Assembly: GCF_954871325.1 (NCBI RefSeq)
Contig: NC_088777.1
Location: 43,749,366 to 43,813,365, forward strand
Direction of reading: 5' to 3'
Source of the DNA: Gordionus sp. m RMFG-2023
Lineage: Eukaryota; Nematomorpha; Gordioida; Chordodea; Parachordodidae
Length of the DNA stretch: 64,000 nt
The first letter of the stretch is position 1. Each line of letters opens with the position of its first letter. The notes beneath the pieces were generated by a model. The model worked only from the letters and a program-made list of their open reading frames with translations, had not been told where the DNA came from and did no database searches. The translations under genes were made by a program, and so were the position numbers. This document shows, in pieces, positions 25,888 through 37,744 of the stretch.

Positions 25888-27650
25888 TTAGATTTGATAA
25901 TAATAATTATAATACATTAAGTCCTTCATGTATGCTAAATATAGTAATGCGAAGAAATATCGTAAAACCCCAAATTCATCGTTCTCTTCGGTTTGTGGAT
26001 ATAATTCTTTTTTTGGAGCTAAATGGAAGAGAGAAGAAAAATTTAATTTTAAAAATATGATAATACTATGTATATATTCTTTTTTTAAATTATAAAACAC
26101 ATTTTACCCAATCCCAATGTATCGATGCAAAAAATGAATGAGACGAAATATCATTAAAACATTTTCTAGATTTCCTCCTAGTCTTTCCTCAGGATTCTAT
26201 ATTAATATATATAATTAATATTTTAAATGCGGTAATTATATTATCAAACCACATTGAGGAATCCATTCAATATAGAAGTGGCTTCGACTGATACACGCCA
26301 TGGACCTGAAAGTAATGCTGAATTAAACAAAAAATTAAGCATAATCACATTTTATTAATAATAAATATAATTCTAAATAGCTAATTATTTGTAAAAAAAA
26401 ATTCAAAGAAACATTAAAAGTGTATTTATTGAGCCTTGGTAGTAGCGAGAGGTAGCTTCATCAGACCCTAGTAAATCGACAGGGCCAATTAGTAGTTCGT
26501 AGAGAACAACTCCGAACAAGTACCAATCTACGCTAAAATCTTTCATAATTAATATAAAATTTTTGAATATAAAAGAATATATTTATCTAATAATTTTTAA
26601 ATTTTAGGAAAAAATTTAAATATTAAATAAACTTTTGGTATTCATTATTAAAATTTTTAAAGTTAGGTTTAAAAGATATTTAAAAAAAAAATCTTCTATA
26701 TACGAGATAGGGATACATAAAAATAAATAAAATGTTTACCATAGTATTTATTAATGATTTTTACACAAGATTTAATAAGAATTAATTACATTAAGAGTAT
26801 TAGAAATGGTAATTTGTTGAAATAATAATGCTTATAACATTATTTCTTTCGCTTAAATTAAAAGGTACGGTTCCATTTTCAAATTCTTTTTTAAAGAATA
26901 ACAAAATTTTATAATATTCTAATCGGTTTCCGGAACCTATTCCTGGTTAAAATAGAGTTTTCTCATTTTGGTTCCTACATTTATATTTGTTTCGTGGATC
27001 CAAGTATTTTCTAAAGGTTCCAAACTCTGATTAAAATAAAATTGTTATAATGTACAGCCGTGTGCCGGCCAGTCGTTATACACTTACAAAAGAAAACTAT
27101 ATAGGATACCATTTATTTGTATATTTTTAAATTGGATAATGTCTGAATAGGCTTTTAATAAATATATCAATGATTTCGATATTTATTATCGTAATCAATG
27201 AAAATAGAAAATCCACATGTGAAAATTTTTCGACTTTTGTAATAAAACAAAATCATAAAACAATTTCAATAAATTCTGACAAATAGTTTTGTTGATTAAA
27301 AAGGGTTAGATTAAGTAGTGAATATCTTATGTTTATGTGATGGTACCAAAAAAAAATTTGTATATATTTCTAACTATATTTCACTTTTCTTAAAAAAATC
27401 CAATTAGCAATTTAAAATTAAAAATTTAATATAAAAATTTTAAGTCGGTGCAACGATTTATGTCGCCCAAAATGAAGGCGAGTAAAAGGAGCGCACCTCT
27501 GGTCTTGGATAGTTTTATTGTCACAAATGTCTATATCAAATCTTTTCAAAAATAATTATTTATATACCTTGCAATATTTAAAGTTGGCTAGTTTCACATG
27601 ACCTTTCCCGTCTAAAAGTATACTTTCCAGTTTGATGTCACGGATTCTTT
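25888..27650 (-). pseudogene. Decayed AGC-family protein kinase gene (PKC/PKN-like C-lobe)
   Basis: Read on the minus strand, a series of small exons matches the C-lobe of an AGC kinase in order: catalytic loop RDIKLESILLDGKGHVKL (27646-27568), a weak activation-loop/P+1 piece (from 27530), FSVDWYLFGVVLYELLIG (26539-26413), SVEATSILNGFLNV (26305-26250), then NPEERLGGNLENV with SHSFFASIHWDW in another frame (26196-26108), and a possible tail (from 26018). Splice sites are recognisable and introns of 37 and 53 nt fit this genome. The Mg-binding DFG is NFK, the CGTPxYxAPE segment is lost, and there is a frameshift between RLGGN and HSFF. No N-lobe is visible upstream. An inactive pseudogene is the best reading. 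A fast-evolving pseudokinase is less likely because of the frameshift. Confidence 0.7.
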
Positions 27651-29960
27651 ATTTTTGGTACTTTGAAATAACTTTATTAATCTAAACTCCGGGTTTGAAC
27701 AACGGGTTTGGACCCTAGTGTTTTTATTTTGCTGGGTCGGGTCTGTTTGACCGAAAACCCAACAAGGCTTTGTTGTGATTGCACTATTTTGATTTGCACT
27801 TATTTAAGATCTTGTGTGTATATAAATTTGAATATTTACAGAAAATAATTTTTTTAGAGTTCATGTAAATTTGAATATGTATATTGTTATAATAATACGA
27901 GTATTATATTATGTAAATAATGATACTATATATATGGTTTTATCAATGGGTTTTATATAGTAAGAAAATATTTTTGGTTTATTATAAAAATAATTATGGT
28001 TTATATAAATTTTTGAATAATGATTTAAAGTTGTAAATAATGAGACGAAATTTATTATGTTATAATCGGATATAAAAGACAATTTTTATAATTTATAGTA
28101 CTTTTTTATTTTTTTTTACTTTTACATATAATTTTTACTTTTATTATATATTGATTTTATTTTTCTTTTATTTTGATTATGTTTTCACTTTATATTTAAT
28201 TATAGTTAATTATTAGTATTCAATAAAGATTTAGTATCATATTTTAGTAATTAATTATATTTTTATTTAATTTTTTTAGTTCCAACTTTCCTCAATATGA
28301 CAACATTTCTATACGTGACAGGTTTGAGCCGAAAAAAACCACCTTTAACCTGAGCCAATCCATTTAGCCATAGATAAGATCCGACCTAATGGGCCTCATG
28401 AGCATATCCATCGGGTAGGCTCGATGGGTCGGCTTGCTGCCTTAGCCCGATAAGGCACTGCCATTATATTTTACTGCACGAGGGAAAAAAATTATGAATT
28501 AAAGCACTGCCATAATATTTTACTCCACGAGGAAAAAAATTATGATTTTTTTTAAAACTATCCTATAAGTCTAGTTAAAAGTTTTTGTACTAGAAAGAAG
28601 TTCTAAAACCATTTGTTCTATGGCACTATTCTACTCCACGAGGAAAAAAATTATGGAAATTTTTTAGAATTTTGTCTGATATATTCTTAAGTACGAATAT
28701 TATGCTTATCAGTTGTGGGGATGTATATTAGATAAAAAAAAATTTAAACACTTATAAATATTAGTCTGTCTATATTTATATAGAAGCTATAATGTCTATC
28801 ATCAAACTGAAACCTTTTTACTTGGTTCAAAACATAAATATATAATTTTTTTTAAATTTCTACATTTTATGCTAAAAAGTAATGGCAATCGAAATTACTA
28901 AAATAATGAGTTAGCCGTTTTAAAAAAACGACTCAATTCAGACAAATACGAAATGATAAATTCTAGACTTATTAATTTCCTTTGAAAGCAAATTGTTGCT
29001 GCAAATTTTAGCGGGAGCTAGCTACTTTTAAAAAGGAGCGTTATCAACTCTCATTATTCTTAAGGTTTATATGGAAAAAAAAATTGGCTCGGGTTTATTT
29101 TAAAAAAAATTTATATGTCTCGATCTTTATACACGGGACTGCAGGTCTTTCATATTTTAAAAACCTAGGCAAATATTTTGAAATTAATATAATTTAAGCA
29201 TAGGTGAAGAAATTAGTATTAGTTAGTTTTCGGCAAATTTTGAATTTTCACTTATTTTTTTTTATAAGTTTTGAATTATAGTGCTATAAATGTTATTTTA
29301 AAAAAGAAACGCGTTACCGTCATTCGTTAAAAAAATTCGCGTTACCTCTGAGGCGTTCCTTTTCTTAAAGCGTTGTTTTAAAGTTATTCACTTTTACTAA
29401 TTTTTCTTCATACTAATATATTTTTGGATAGGAGGGAATTTTTTTTATTAGATTAAATTAAAACGTATTTATGAGAACAGGAAAATTTAGGATGAGTGGA
29501 CTTGATTACTCGCCTAAATGCAAGACATTATTTTTAGGAAATTTTTAATAATTGTATTCGCTTAAAAATGCATTAACAGTTAAATATCCTTTTTGCGCAA
29601 GTTTTTAACTCACCCATTTTAAAATATAATTTTCACTTAACTGTCTAAATTTTTAAATACCTATGAACAAAAAAATCTTTCCTTCAGTTCGCCCCAAAAT
29701 TTTCTCAATTACACCTACCCAGAGATATTTTTTAGTGGGTCTGCAGTATTGGCGAGATAATAAAAAAAGTCACGTTTAATACATCTAGTATCGGGGGTTA
29801 CATTTTTGAGCTATTGTTTTGCCTAAATTTAACATTAAATATATTTTGTACCCTGGTGAATCGAGAAGTCTAAAAAATCTTTATTAGAATTTAGTATATT
29901 ACATAATGAAACACTACTATTGGTTATATTTATTACACTTTAAAGCAGTTTAGCATCTAT
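27651..29960. other. Intergenic stretch with repeat debris
   Basis: There is no gene. At about 28446-28655 a short motif containing ccacgaggaaaaaaattatg occurs three times, attached to gcactgccat.atatttt. A GC-richer patch at 28320-28460 and an acgcgttacc patch at 29310-29380 look like old MITE debris. Confidence 0.45.
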
Positions 29961-29971
29961 AAATTTTTGGT

Positions 29972-29987
29972 GGCCCTAAAAAGGGCC
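29972..29987 (-). terminator. Histone 3' stem-loop of H2A
   Basis: The minus strand reads GGCCCTTTTTAGGGCC, a 6-bp stem with a 4-nt loop, 25 nt beyond the H2A stop codon. It fits the consensus bound by SLBP in replication-dependent histone mRNAs, which end here without a poly(A) tail. Confidence 0.93.
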
Positions 29988-30011
29988 GTTGGGTATTTAA
30001 TCATTTAGGAT

Positions 30012-30386
30012 TTAAGCGGATGTTTCAGACTTTTTTGGCAACAAGATACTTTGTATGTTGGGCAACACTCCTCCTTGGGCAATCGTTACCCCGCATAGCA
30101 GTTTGTTTAATTCTTCGTCGTTTCTGATAGCTAATTGCAAGTGCCTAGGTATGATCCTCGTCTTTTTGTTGTCTCTTGCCGCATTTCCTGCCAGTTCCAA
30201 TACTTCAGCAGCTAAATATTCCATCACAGCAGCGAGATATACGGGAGCTCCAGCACCTACTCTTTTAGCATAATGTCCTTTTCTCAGTAACCTGTGAATT
30301 CTTCCAACTGGGAATTGAAGTCCAGCACGGCTTGATCTAGTCTTTGCTTTGCTCTTTATTTTTCCACCTTTTCCTCGGCCAGTCAT
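30012..30386 (-). CDS. H2A: Histone H2A
   Basis: This is core histone H2A, 124 residues, intronless, packaging DNA as the H2A-H2B dimer of the nucleosome. The N-terminus is [20 protein letters not shown]. The fold region [20 protein letters not shown] and the docking segment [16 protein letters not shown] are conserved, and the C-tail ends [10 protein letters not shown]. It has no SQ(E/D)(Y/F) end, so it is canonical H2A and not H2A.X, and it is not H2A.Z. The start is fixed by the conserved N-terminus. A 3' stem-loop at 29972-29987 shows S-phase-type regulation, and a CCAAT box lies about 97 bp upstream. Small oddities are H in RKGHYA and C in NKLLCGV. Confidence 0.97.
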   Translation of the reverse strand: MTGRGKGGKIKSKAKTRSSRAGLQFPVGRIHRLLRKGHYAKRVGAGAPVYLAAVMEYLAAEVLELAGNAARDNKKTRIIPRHLQLAIRNDEELNKLLCGVTIAQGGVLPNIQSILLPKKSETSA

Positions 30387-30482
30387 TTTATATTTTTAAT
30401 ATTAATAGCACAAAAAAAATTACAATAATAAAATATAATAATTTCCTTGTATTTATAGAAATAATATGTCTTTTTAATATAG

Positions 30483-30487
30483 CCAAT
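30483..30487. promoter_or_regulatory. CCAAT box upstream of H2A
   Basis: The CCAAT in agccaatcag lies about 97 bp upstream of the H2A start codon. The inverted orientation relative to the gene is common in histone promoters. TATA elements cannot be judged in such AT-rich DNA. Confidence 0.45.
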
Positions 30488-30539
30488 CAGAATATTATAA
30501 ACAAAAACGCGCCTGAAAGGCTATTATTCCCTTTATAAA

Positions 30540-31720
30540 ATAAAAATATTTTTTTAAAGAAATAGCGCAAAAATAAAAATATATGTGTTTATTTCATATT
30601 TGTGTTTCTGTGTTAGTTTTTAATAATTTAAAAGGCGCAAAAATAAATAAATATGTGTACATTTTAAAATTTGTGTTAAAATACTAAATTAAAATAATAT
30701 AAAATAAAATAAAATAAAGTATTCTTAAAAACGATAGATTTTAGATATAAGTCTAATTTAACTTTACTATCTATAAACATACTTTTTTTATAATTACTAA
30801 TGGTCCTTAAGAGGATATACTTCAAACGGATATCCTACTTTCGTGGAAATGACAAGAAAAAGATTTATCAAAGCGAAGCTATCAATGTTTCTCCTGAACG
30901 AGAAATTCACATTTCTGGAAGGTTTATAGAACAAAGAGGAACGTGCGTGAATTCAGAAAATATGGATTTATTATTAGTCAATTAATTTTATTTACATAAA
31001 TATTTTATTAAATCAAATAAATTCCTCATCCGCAATTGAAATTGAATATTTTTTTGTTGCTTAATCTAGCAGTTTCTTAAATATAAAACATAATGGCAAA
31101 AATTAAATTGAATCATTAGGTAGAAGTAGATTGAAATTTAAAAAAAAAATTAATTTTAAATGTTTGGCGACATATTTTTAAGGGTTAATAGCTGGTAAAT
31201 ACAAATCTGCCCAATCCAAAATTGGGGAGCAAACTTCACGTCCCTTAAAGATGTTTTTAAACATTGGGGTATTTTGCCTAGTTTCAATGGTAATCCAAAT
31301 AAAATTAGCTTAAGTTGTGGATGAAGTGAAAATTTTCACAAAAGTATTTATAAAATTAAAGGTTAACCTATATAAAAAATGATAATGAAAGCAAACCAAT
31401 TCGCATGTTTAAAATTATTTTCACTTTTCGTGAAAAATACAATCGACCATTTAAAGTGCATTTGATTTTACAACACACAATTTGTTATCACCATTTATAA
31501 ATTATTTAGCTTCTAGCTAGTGGGAAGACGAACTCGTTCTTTTATTAGAAAGTTGCATATCTCAAAAGGGGGGTAAAGTACTAGATTATGCTATAAAAAA
31601 AAATTTCGTTAGAGGCTGGAAAATTTATGTAAAAATTCTTAGCATATAAAAATCAACCAATAGAAAAAATAATAACCACCAATATATATGAAAATTTGAT
31701 TCATAAACTATTTGCTTCAA
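30540..31720. other. Spacer between H2A and H2B
   Basis: A motif gcgcaaaaataaa occurs twice (about 30565 and 30632), each followed by atatgtgt, as a short direct repeat near the H2A promoter. An open frame of 61 codons at 30800-30985 has no recognisable similarity. I see nothing else. Confidence 0.45.
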
Positions 31721-31730
31721 TAAAATATGT

Positions 31731-31746
31731 AGCCCTAAAAAGGGCT
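31731..31746 (-). terminator. Histone 3' stem-loop of H2B
   Basis: The minus strand reads AGCCCTTTTTAGGGCT, 30 nt beyond the H2B stop. It has the same stem-loop architecture as for H2A and H4 in this cluster. Confidence 0.92.
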
Positions 31747-31775
31747 GTTGGGTATTGGTAGTCACAAAATAGAGC

Positions 31776-32141
31776 TTATTTTGAACTAGTGTATTTAGTC
31801 ACGGCTTTTGTTCCTTCGCTTACGGCATGTTTGGCCAACTCACCAGGCAATAATAGTCTCACCGCCGTCTGGATCTCTCGACTTGAAATAGTTGAACGTT
31901 TGTTGTAATGCGTCAAACGAGAAGATTCTGCTGCAATCCTTTCAAATAAATCGTTCACGAAAGAATTCATTATCGACATGGCTTTGCTAGATATCCCAGT
32001 GTCGGGGTGCACTTGCTTCAACACCTTGTAAATGTAGATACCATAGGATTCTTTTCTCGATCTCTTCCTTTTCTTATCACCTTTAGCTACCTTGGGCTTG
32101 TGTGTTTTTTTAACGGCTTTTCCTGCTGGTTTTGGTGGCAT
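31776..32141 (-). CDS. H2B: Histone H2B
   Basis: This is core histone H2B, 121 residues, intronless. The basic N-tail begins [19 protein letters not shown]. It is followed by the fully conserved animal-type fold ([20 protein letters not shown], then [17 protein letters not shown]) and the C-terminal helix [20 protein letters not shown] with the ubiquitin-acceptor lysine near the end. It is transcribed away from H4 through a shared spacer of about 420 bp. The 3' stem-loop at 31731-31746 marks it as replication-dependent. The sequence is plainly metazoan. Confidence 0.97.
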   Translation of the reverse strand: MPPKPAGKAVKKTHKPKVAKGDKKRKRSRKESYGIYIYKVLKQVHPDTGISSKAMSIMNSFVNDLFERIAAESSRLTHYNKRSTISSREIQTAVRLLLPGELAKHAVSEGTKAVTKYTSSK

Positions 32142-32353
32142 TTTTGTGTATATTTAATTTATTATAAAAAGGAATAAAATATAAGTGATAAAATTGATAT
32201 GTTTTTCTATTTATATAAATTTAAGAAATATATGCATTTATATTAAACAACTAATAAGAAGAATCTTTCAATATTAAAATAAAAAAACAATTTCCCTTCT
32301 TTTTTTGCTTTGTTTATTTTAAAATGTAATAAATATAGTGTATTATAAAAACA

Positions 32354-32417
32354 TCCAATAATATTTTGTAAAAATTTCCTTTTTGCGCTTCTTTTATATT
32401 TATTTATTTTTATCCAA
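32354..32417. promoter_or_regulatory. Bidirectional H2B-H4 promoter with two CCAAT boxes
   Basis: Between the divergent H2B and H4 starts (32142-32561), CCAAT occurs at 32354-32358 and 32413-32417 in the plus orientation. Head-to-head histone pairs commonly share such boxes to co-regulate both genes in S phase. No other element can be told apart from the AT-rich background. Confidence 0.45.
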
Positions 32418-32549
32418 TAGTATTTTATCAAATTTCCCTCCATAAATTTCCCGTTTATTTTTTTTATTACTAATAAATTATAATATAAATATTTTGAATT
32501 TTTTAAATATATTTATCATTACTTGCTTTTTCGAAATTTATTAAAATAA

Positions 32550-32873
<324 letters not shown>

Positions 32874-32906
32874 AAAAATCTTGCTACAAAGCAAATAATA
32901 CCAAAC

Positions 32907-32922
32907 AGCCCTTTTTAGGGCT
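32907..32922 (+). terminator. Histone 3' stem-loop of H4
   Basis: AGCCCTTTTTAGGGCT, 34 nt after the H4 stop, with flanking ccaaac and accaa as is usual for histone mRNA ends. Confidence 0.93.
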
Positions 32923-32961
32923 ACCAATTTTAAAAGAAGATAAAAGTTACTTATGTATAAG

Positions 32962-35900
32962 TAGTGTTGTTAATCGGCTTAGCCGAGTCGGCTCGAACAG
33001 AGCTCACCCAAATTTTGGGTCGTTTTTTTCGACTCCAACTCAAAGTTTTGGTCGTTTTTTACGACTTCGACCAGAGTTCAAGCCGAAAAAAACGACTTCG
33101 ACCCAAAATATGGGTCGTTTTTTTCGACTCCGACCCAAGTCCAAGCCGAAAAAAACGACCTCGACCCAAAATATGGGTCGTTTTTTACGACTCCGACTCA
33201 AAATTTGGGTCGTATTTTTCGACTCAAACTTGAAATTTGGGTCGTATTTTTCGACTTAAACTTGAAGTTTGGGTCATATTTTTCGACTCAAACTTTGAAG
33301 TTTGGGTCGTATTTTTCGACTAAAACTTGAAGTTTGGGTCGTATTTTTTGACTTAAACTTGAAGTTTGGGTCGTATTATTCGACTCCAACTCAAAGTTTG
33401 GGTCGTTTTCTCTGACTCAAACATCGGGTCGTTTTATTCAATCCGACCCAAAATATGGATCTTTTTTTTTAAAGACGACTTAAAGTTAGGGTTGCTTTTT
33501 TTCACCCCTAACCAATTATCTAGATCATTTTTTTCGACCAAAAGTCAAATAACATTTAGTATATATTAATATTGTAGACGGGAAAGTTACTTAAAGCTTC
33601 TTTAAATTATAATGCTCTGATTAACTATTCATCATAGTTATATTTTAAAATTTTTAAGTGATGTACCATAGAAAAGTGCCATTTGTCATGATAATTATTT
33701 TTGAACTTTTTTAAATGAAATAGATAAAAATATATATTGTAGACATGTTAAATCAAAATTTCAGTGATGATGTACCATAGATAAGTGGTAATTGTCATAA
33801 TCGCTATTTTTGAACTTTTTTGAGTTTTTTAAAGCAAATTGCTAAAAATATAAAATATATTTCTAAACATGTTAAATTAAAAATTCAGTGAGGTTGTATC
33901 ATAGATAGGTGACAATTGTCATAATCGCTATTTTTTAACTTTTTCAAATTTTTTTAAATGAAATATCTAAAAATATATATTCTAAACATGTTAAATTAAA
34001 AATTCAGTGAGGATGTATCATAGATAGGTGACAATTGTCATAATCGCTATTTTTGAACTTTTTCAAATTTTTTTAAAGGAAATAGCTAAAAATATATATT
34101 CTAAACATGTTAAATTAAAAATTCAGTGAGGATGTATCATAGATAGGTGACAATTGTCATAATCGCTATTTTTGAACTTTTTTAAATTTTTTAAAGGAAA
34201 TATCTAAAAATATATATTCTAAACATGTTAAATAAAAAATTCAGTGAGGATGTATCATAGATAGGTGACAATTGTCATAATCAATATTTTTGAACTTTTT
34301 TCAATTTTTTTAAAGCAAATAGCTAAAAATATATATTCTAAACATGTTAAATTAAAAATTCAGTGAGGATGTATCATATATAGGTGACAATGGTCATAAT
34401 CGCTATTTTTGAACTTTTCAAATTATTTTTCAAATTTTTTAAAGGAAATATCTAAAAATATATTCTAAACATGTTAAATTTAAAATTCAGTGAGGATGTA
34501 TCAAATAAAGGTGACAATTGTCATAATCGCTATTTTTGAAATTTTTTTAAAGGAAATATCTAAAAATATATATTCTAAACATGTTAAATTAAAAATTCAG
34601 TGAGGATGTATCATAGATAGGTGACAATTGTCAAAATCGCTATTTTTGAACTTTTTCAAATTTTTTTAAAGGAAATAGCTAAAAATATATATTCTAAACA
34701 TGTTAAATTAAAATTTCAGTGAGGATGTATCATAGATAGGTGACAATTGTCATAATCGCTATTTTTGAACTTTTTTTAAAGGAAATATCTAAAAATATAT
34801 ATTCTAAACATGTTAAATTTAAAATTCAGTGAGGATGTATCATAGATAGGTGACAATTGTCATAATCGCTATTTTTGAACTTTTTCAAATTTTTTTAAAG
34901 GAGATAGCTAAAAATATATATTCTAAACATGTTAAAGTCACCTATCTATGATACATCCTCACTGAATTTTTAATTTAACATGTTTAGTATATATTAACAT
35001 GTTTAGAATATATATTTTAGATATTTCCTTTAAAAAAATTTGAAAAAGTTCAAAAATAGCGATTATGACAATTGTCATCTATATATGATACATCCTCACT
35101 GAATAAATTTAATATGTTTAGAATATATATTTTAAGATGTTTGTTTTAAAAAAATTTGAAAAAGTTCAAAAATAGCGATTATGACAATTGTCACATATCT
35201 ATGATACATCCTCACTGAATTTTTAATTTAACATTTTTAGAATATATATTTTTTGCTATTTCCTTTAAAATATTTGAAAAAAGTTCAAAAATAGCGATTA
35301 TGACAATTGTCACTTTTCTATGGTACATCTTCACTGAAATTTTATTTTAACATCTTTACAATATATATTTTTAGCTATTTCCTTTAAAAAAATTTGAAAA
35401 AGTTCAAAAATAGCGATTATGACAATTGTCACCTATCTATGATACATCCTCACTGAATTTTTAATTTAACATGTTTAGAATATATATTTTTAGATATTTC
35501 CTTTAAAAAAATTTGAAAAAGTTCAAAAATAGCGATTATGACAATTGTTACCTATATATGATGATACATCCTCACTGAATTTTAAATTTAACATGTTTAG
35601 AATATATATTTTAAGATGTTTCCTTTAAAAAAATTTGAAAAAGTTCAAAAATAGCGATTATGACAATTGTCACATATCTATGATACATCCTCACTGAATT
35701 TTTAATTTAACATGGTTAGAATATATATTTTTTGCTATTTCCTTTAAAAAAATTGAAAAAAGTTCAAAAATAGCGATTATGACAATTGTCACCTATCTAT
35801 GATACATCCTCACTGAATTTTTAATTTAACATGTTTAAAATATATATTTTTAGCAATTTGCTTTAAAAAAACTCAAAAAAGTTCAAAAATAGCGATTATG

Positions 35901-37009
35901 ACAATTGTCACATATCTATGATACATCCTCACTGAATTTTTAATTTAACATGGTTAGAATATATATTTTTTGCTATTTCCTTTAAAAAAATTGAAAAAAG
36001 TTCAAAAATAGCGATTATGACAATTATCACCTATCTATGATACATCCTCACTGAATTTTTAATTTTAACATGTTTAGAATATATATTTTTAGCAATTTGC
36101 TTTAAAAAAACTCAAAAAGTTCAAATTCAAAAATAGCGATTATGACAATTACCACTTATCTATGGAACATCATCACTGAAATTTTGATTTAACATGTCTA
36201 CAATATATATTTTTATCTATTTCATTTAAAAAAGTTCAAAAATAATTATCATGACAAATGGCACTTTTCTATGGTACATCACTTAAAAATTTTAAAATAT
36301 AACTATGATGAATAGTTAATCAGAGCATTATAATTTAAAGAAGCTTTAAGTAACTTTCCCGCCTATAATATTAATATATACTAAATGTTATTTGACTTTT
36401 GGTCGAAAAAAATGATCTAGATATTGGGTTAGGGGTGAAAAAAAGCAACCCTAACTTTAAGTCGTCTTTAAAAAGAAAGATCCATATTTTGGGTCGAATT
36501 GAATAAAACGACCCGATGTTTGAGTCTGAGTCAGAAAAACGACCCAAACTTTGAGTTGGAGTCGAAAAATACGACCCAAACTTCAAGTTTGAGTCGAAAA
36601 ATACGACCCAAACTTCAAGTTTGAGTCGAAAAATACGACCCAAACTTCAAGTTTTAGTCGAAAAATACGACCCAAACTTCAATTCAAGTTTGAGTCGAAA
36701 AATATGACCCAAACTTCAAGTTTAAGTCGAAAAATACGACCCAAATTTCAAGTTTGAGTCGAAAAATACGACCCAAATTTTGAGTCGGAGTCGTAAAAAA
36801 CGACCCATATTTTGGGTCGAGGTCGTTTTTTTCGGCTTGGACTTGGGTCGGAGTCGAAAAAAACGACCCATATTTTGGGTCGAAGTCGTTTTTTTCGGCT
36901 TGAACTCGGGTCGAAGTCGAAAAAAACGACCCAAACATTGAGTCGGAGTCGAATAAAACGACCCGAGCTTTGGGTCGGGGTCGCGACTCGCGGCGTTTTA
37001 ACAACACTA
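32962..37009. mobile_element. Giant foldback element (4.05 kb palindrome), hAT-like
   Basis: The terminal repeats TAGTGTTGTTAA and its complement are flanked by an exact 8-bp duplication, tgtataag, at 32954-32961 and 37010-37017. Almost the whole element is one inverted repeat with its centre near 34938. The outer parts (32995-33540 and 36400-36990) are tandem units of about 33 bp around GGGTCGtttttCGACt. The inner parts (33650-34935 and 34940-36270) are tandem units of about 115 bp, each carrying gacaattgtcataatcgc. The open frames inside are products of the short repeats. It has no transposase. The duplication size and ends suggest hAT mobilisation. Confidence 0.88.
33650..34935 (+). repeat. 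Left-arm tandem array of 115-bp units
   Basis: About 11 units, each containing gacaattgtcataatcgct, then tttttgaactttttc, then attctaaacatgttaaat, and gaggatgtatcatagatagg. Inner units are more alike than the outermost one, as expected from unequal exchange. The same unit in reverse fills 34940-36270. Confidence 0.85.
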
Positions 37010-37538
37010 TGTATAAGTTTATCACTACTTTGTAAATTATGATAGATTAGAATAAAGTTTTCCTATAAGGTTCGATGGCGTATTCGGGATTTATCTAAAA
37101 GATTTTTTGTCTCCAGCCAGGATTCACCTATAAGATTTTTGACGAGTCTTTCTTACTCTCGAACATGGTTATATTTTACGATTTTATTAAAGTTTTAAAA
37201 TAATTCGAATTTTTTAAAAAATATTTATTTTAAATTCCCCCATTATGAATTTTAATCTGCCAAATGTTGAACCCACCCGTAGAATGGGCGGGTTAGCATA
37301 CCTCTATACAGTCTTGTATAGTTATGGAATCACTAATTCCGAAATCTAAACCCATATTTCTTAAAAACTACGGGTATAAAGAATTTTTATTAACCCTGGA
37401 ATTAGTACACATTCATAAATATTACAAAGCATATTTAGCAAATATTCAAATGTGTATATTTTTAGGCAATTTTTTTATTTTCCGAATATAAATAAAACGA
37501 AACTAAGTATTTTTTTATAATTTCGAGTCCCTATTTAC

Positions 37539-37738
37539 TAGAGGTCTGCAAATCCTGGGTAAGATTTATTTCCTAATTTTGCCAAATAAATTGATATATC
37601 TTTAAAGAAACAAGGCGCTAATATTTTTAATTTGTATGATATATTTTTACAATCAAAAAATTTTCTATTAAATAAATTCGGGCGGACATATAATTTTTTT
37701 TCGCGGGCTTGAAAAATTAGGCCCGATGCAGATCACTA
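37539..37738. mobile_element. Small hAT-like MITE (TAGAGGTCTGCA ends)
   Basis: The ends TAGAGGTCTGCA and the complement of TAGTGATCTGCA resemble those of the element at 41151-41482, and both have the internal wording gggc.tgaaaaatta.gcccgatgcagatca. The flanks ctatttac and ctatatat agree at 6 of 8 positions, possibly a decayed duplication. Confidence 0.5.
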
Positions 37739-37744
37739 CTATAT

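Noticed and set aside
30800-30985. 61-codon frame between H2A and H2B
   Set aside because: It does not match H3, H1 or any other family I know, and is short enough to occur by chance.
33650-36270. Regular spaced repeats resembling a CRISPR array
   Set aside because: The whole 115-bp unit is repeated with no unique spacers, it is inverted at the centre, and the DNA is animal.
32964-37042. Open frames with GRFFRL and SKKTT repeats on both strands
   Set aside because: They arise from the 33-bp GGGTCG-type tandem repeats of the foldback element and mirror each other across the palindrome.
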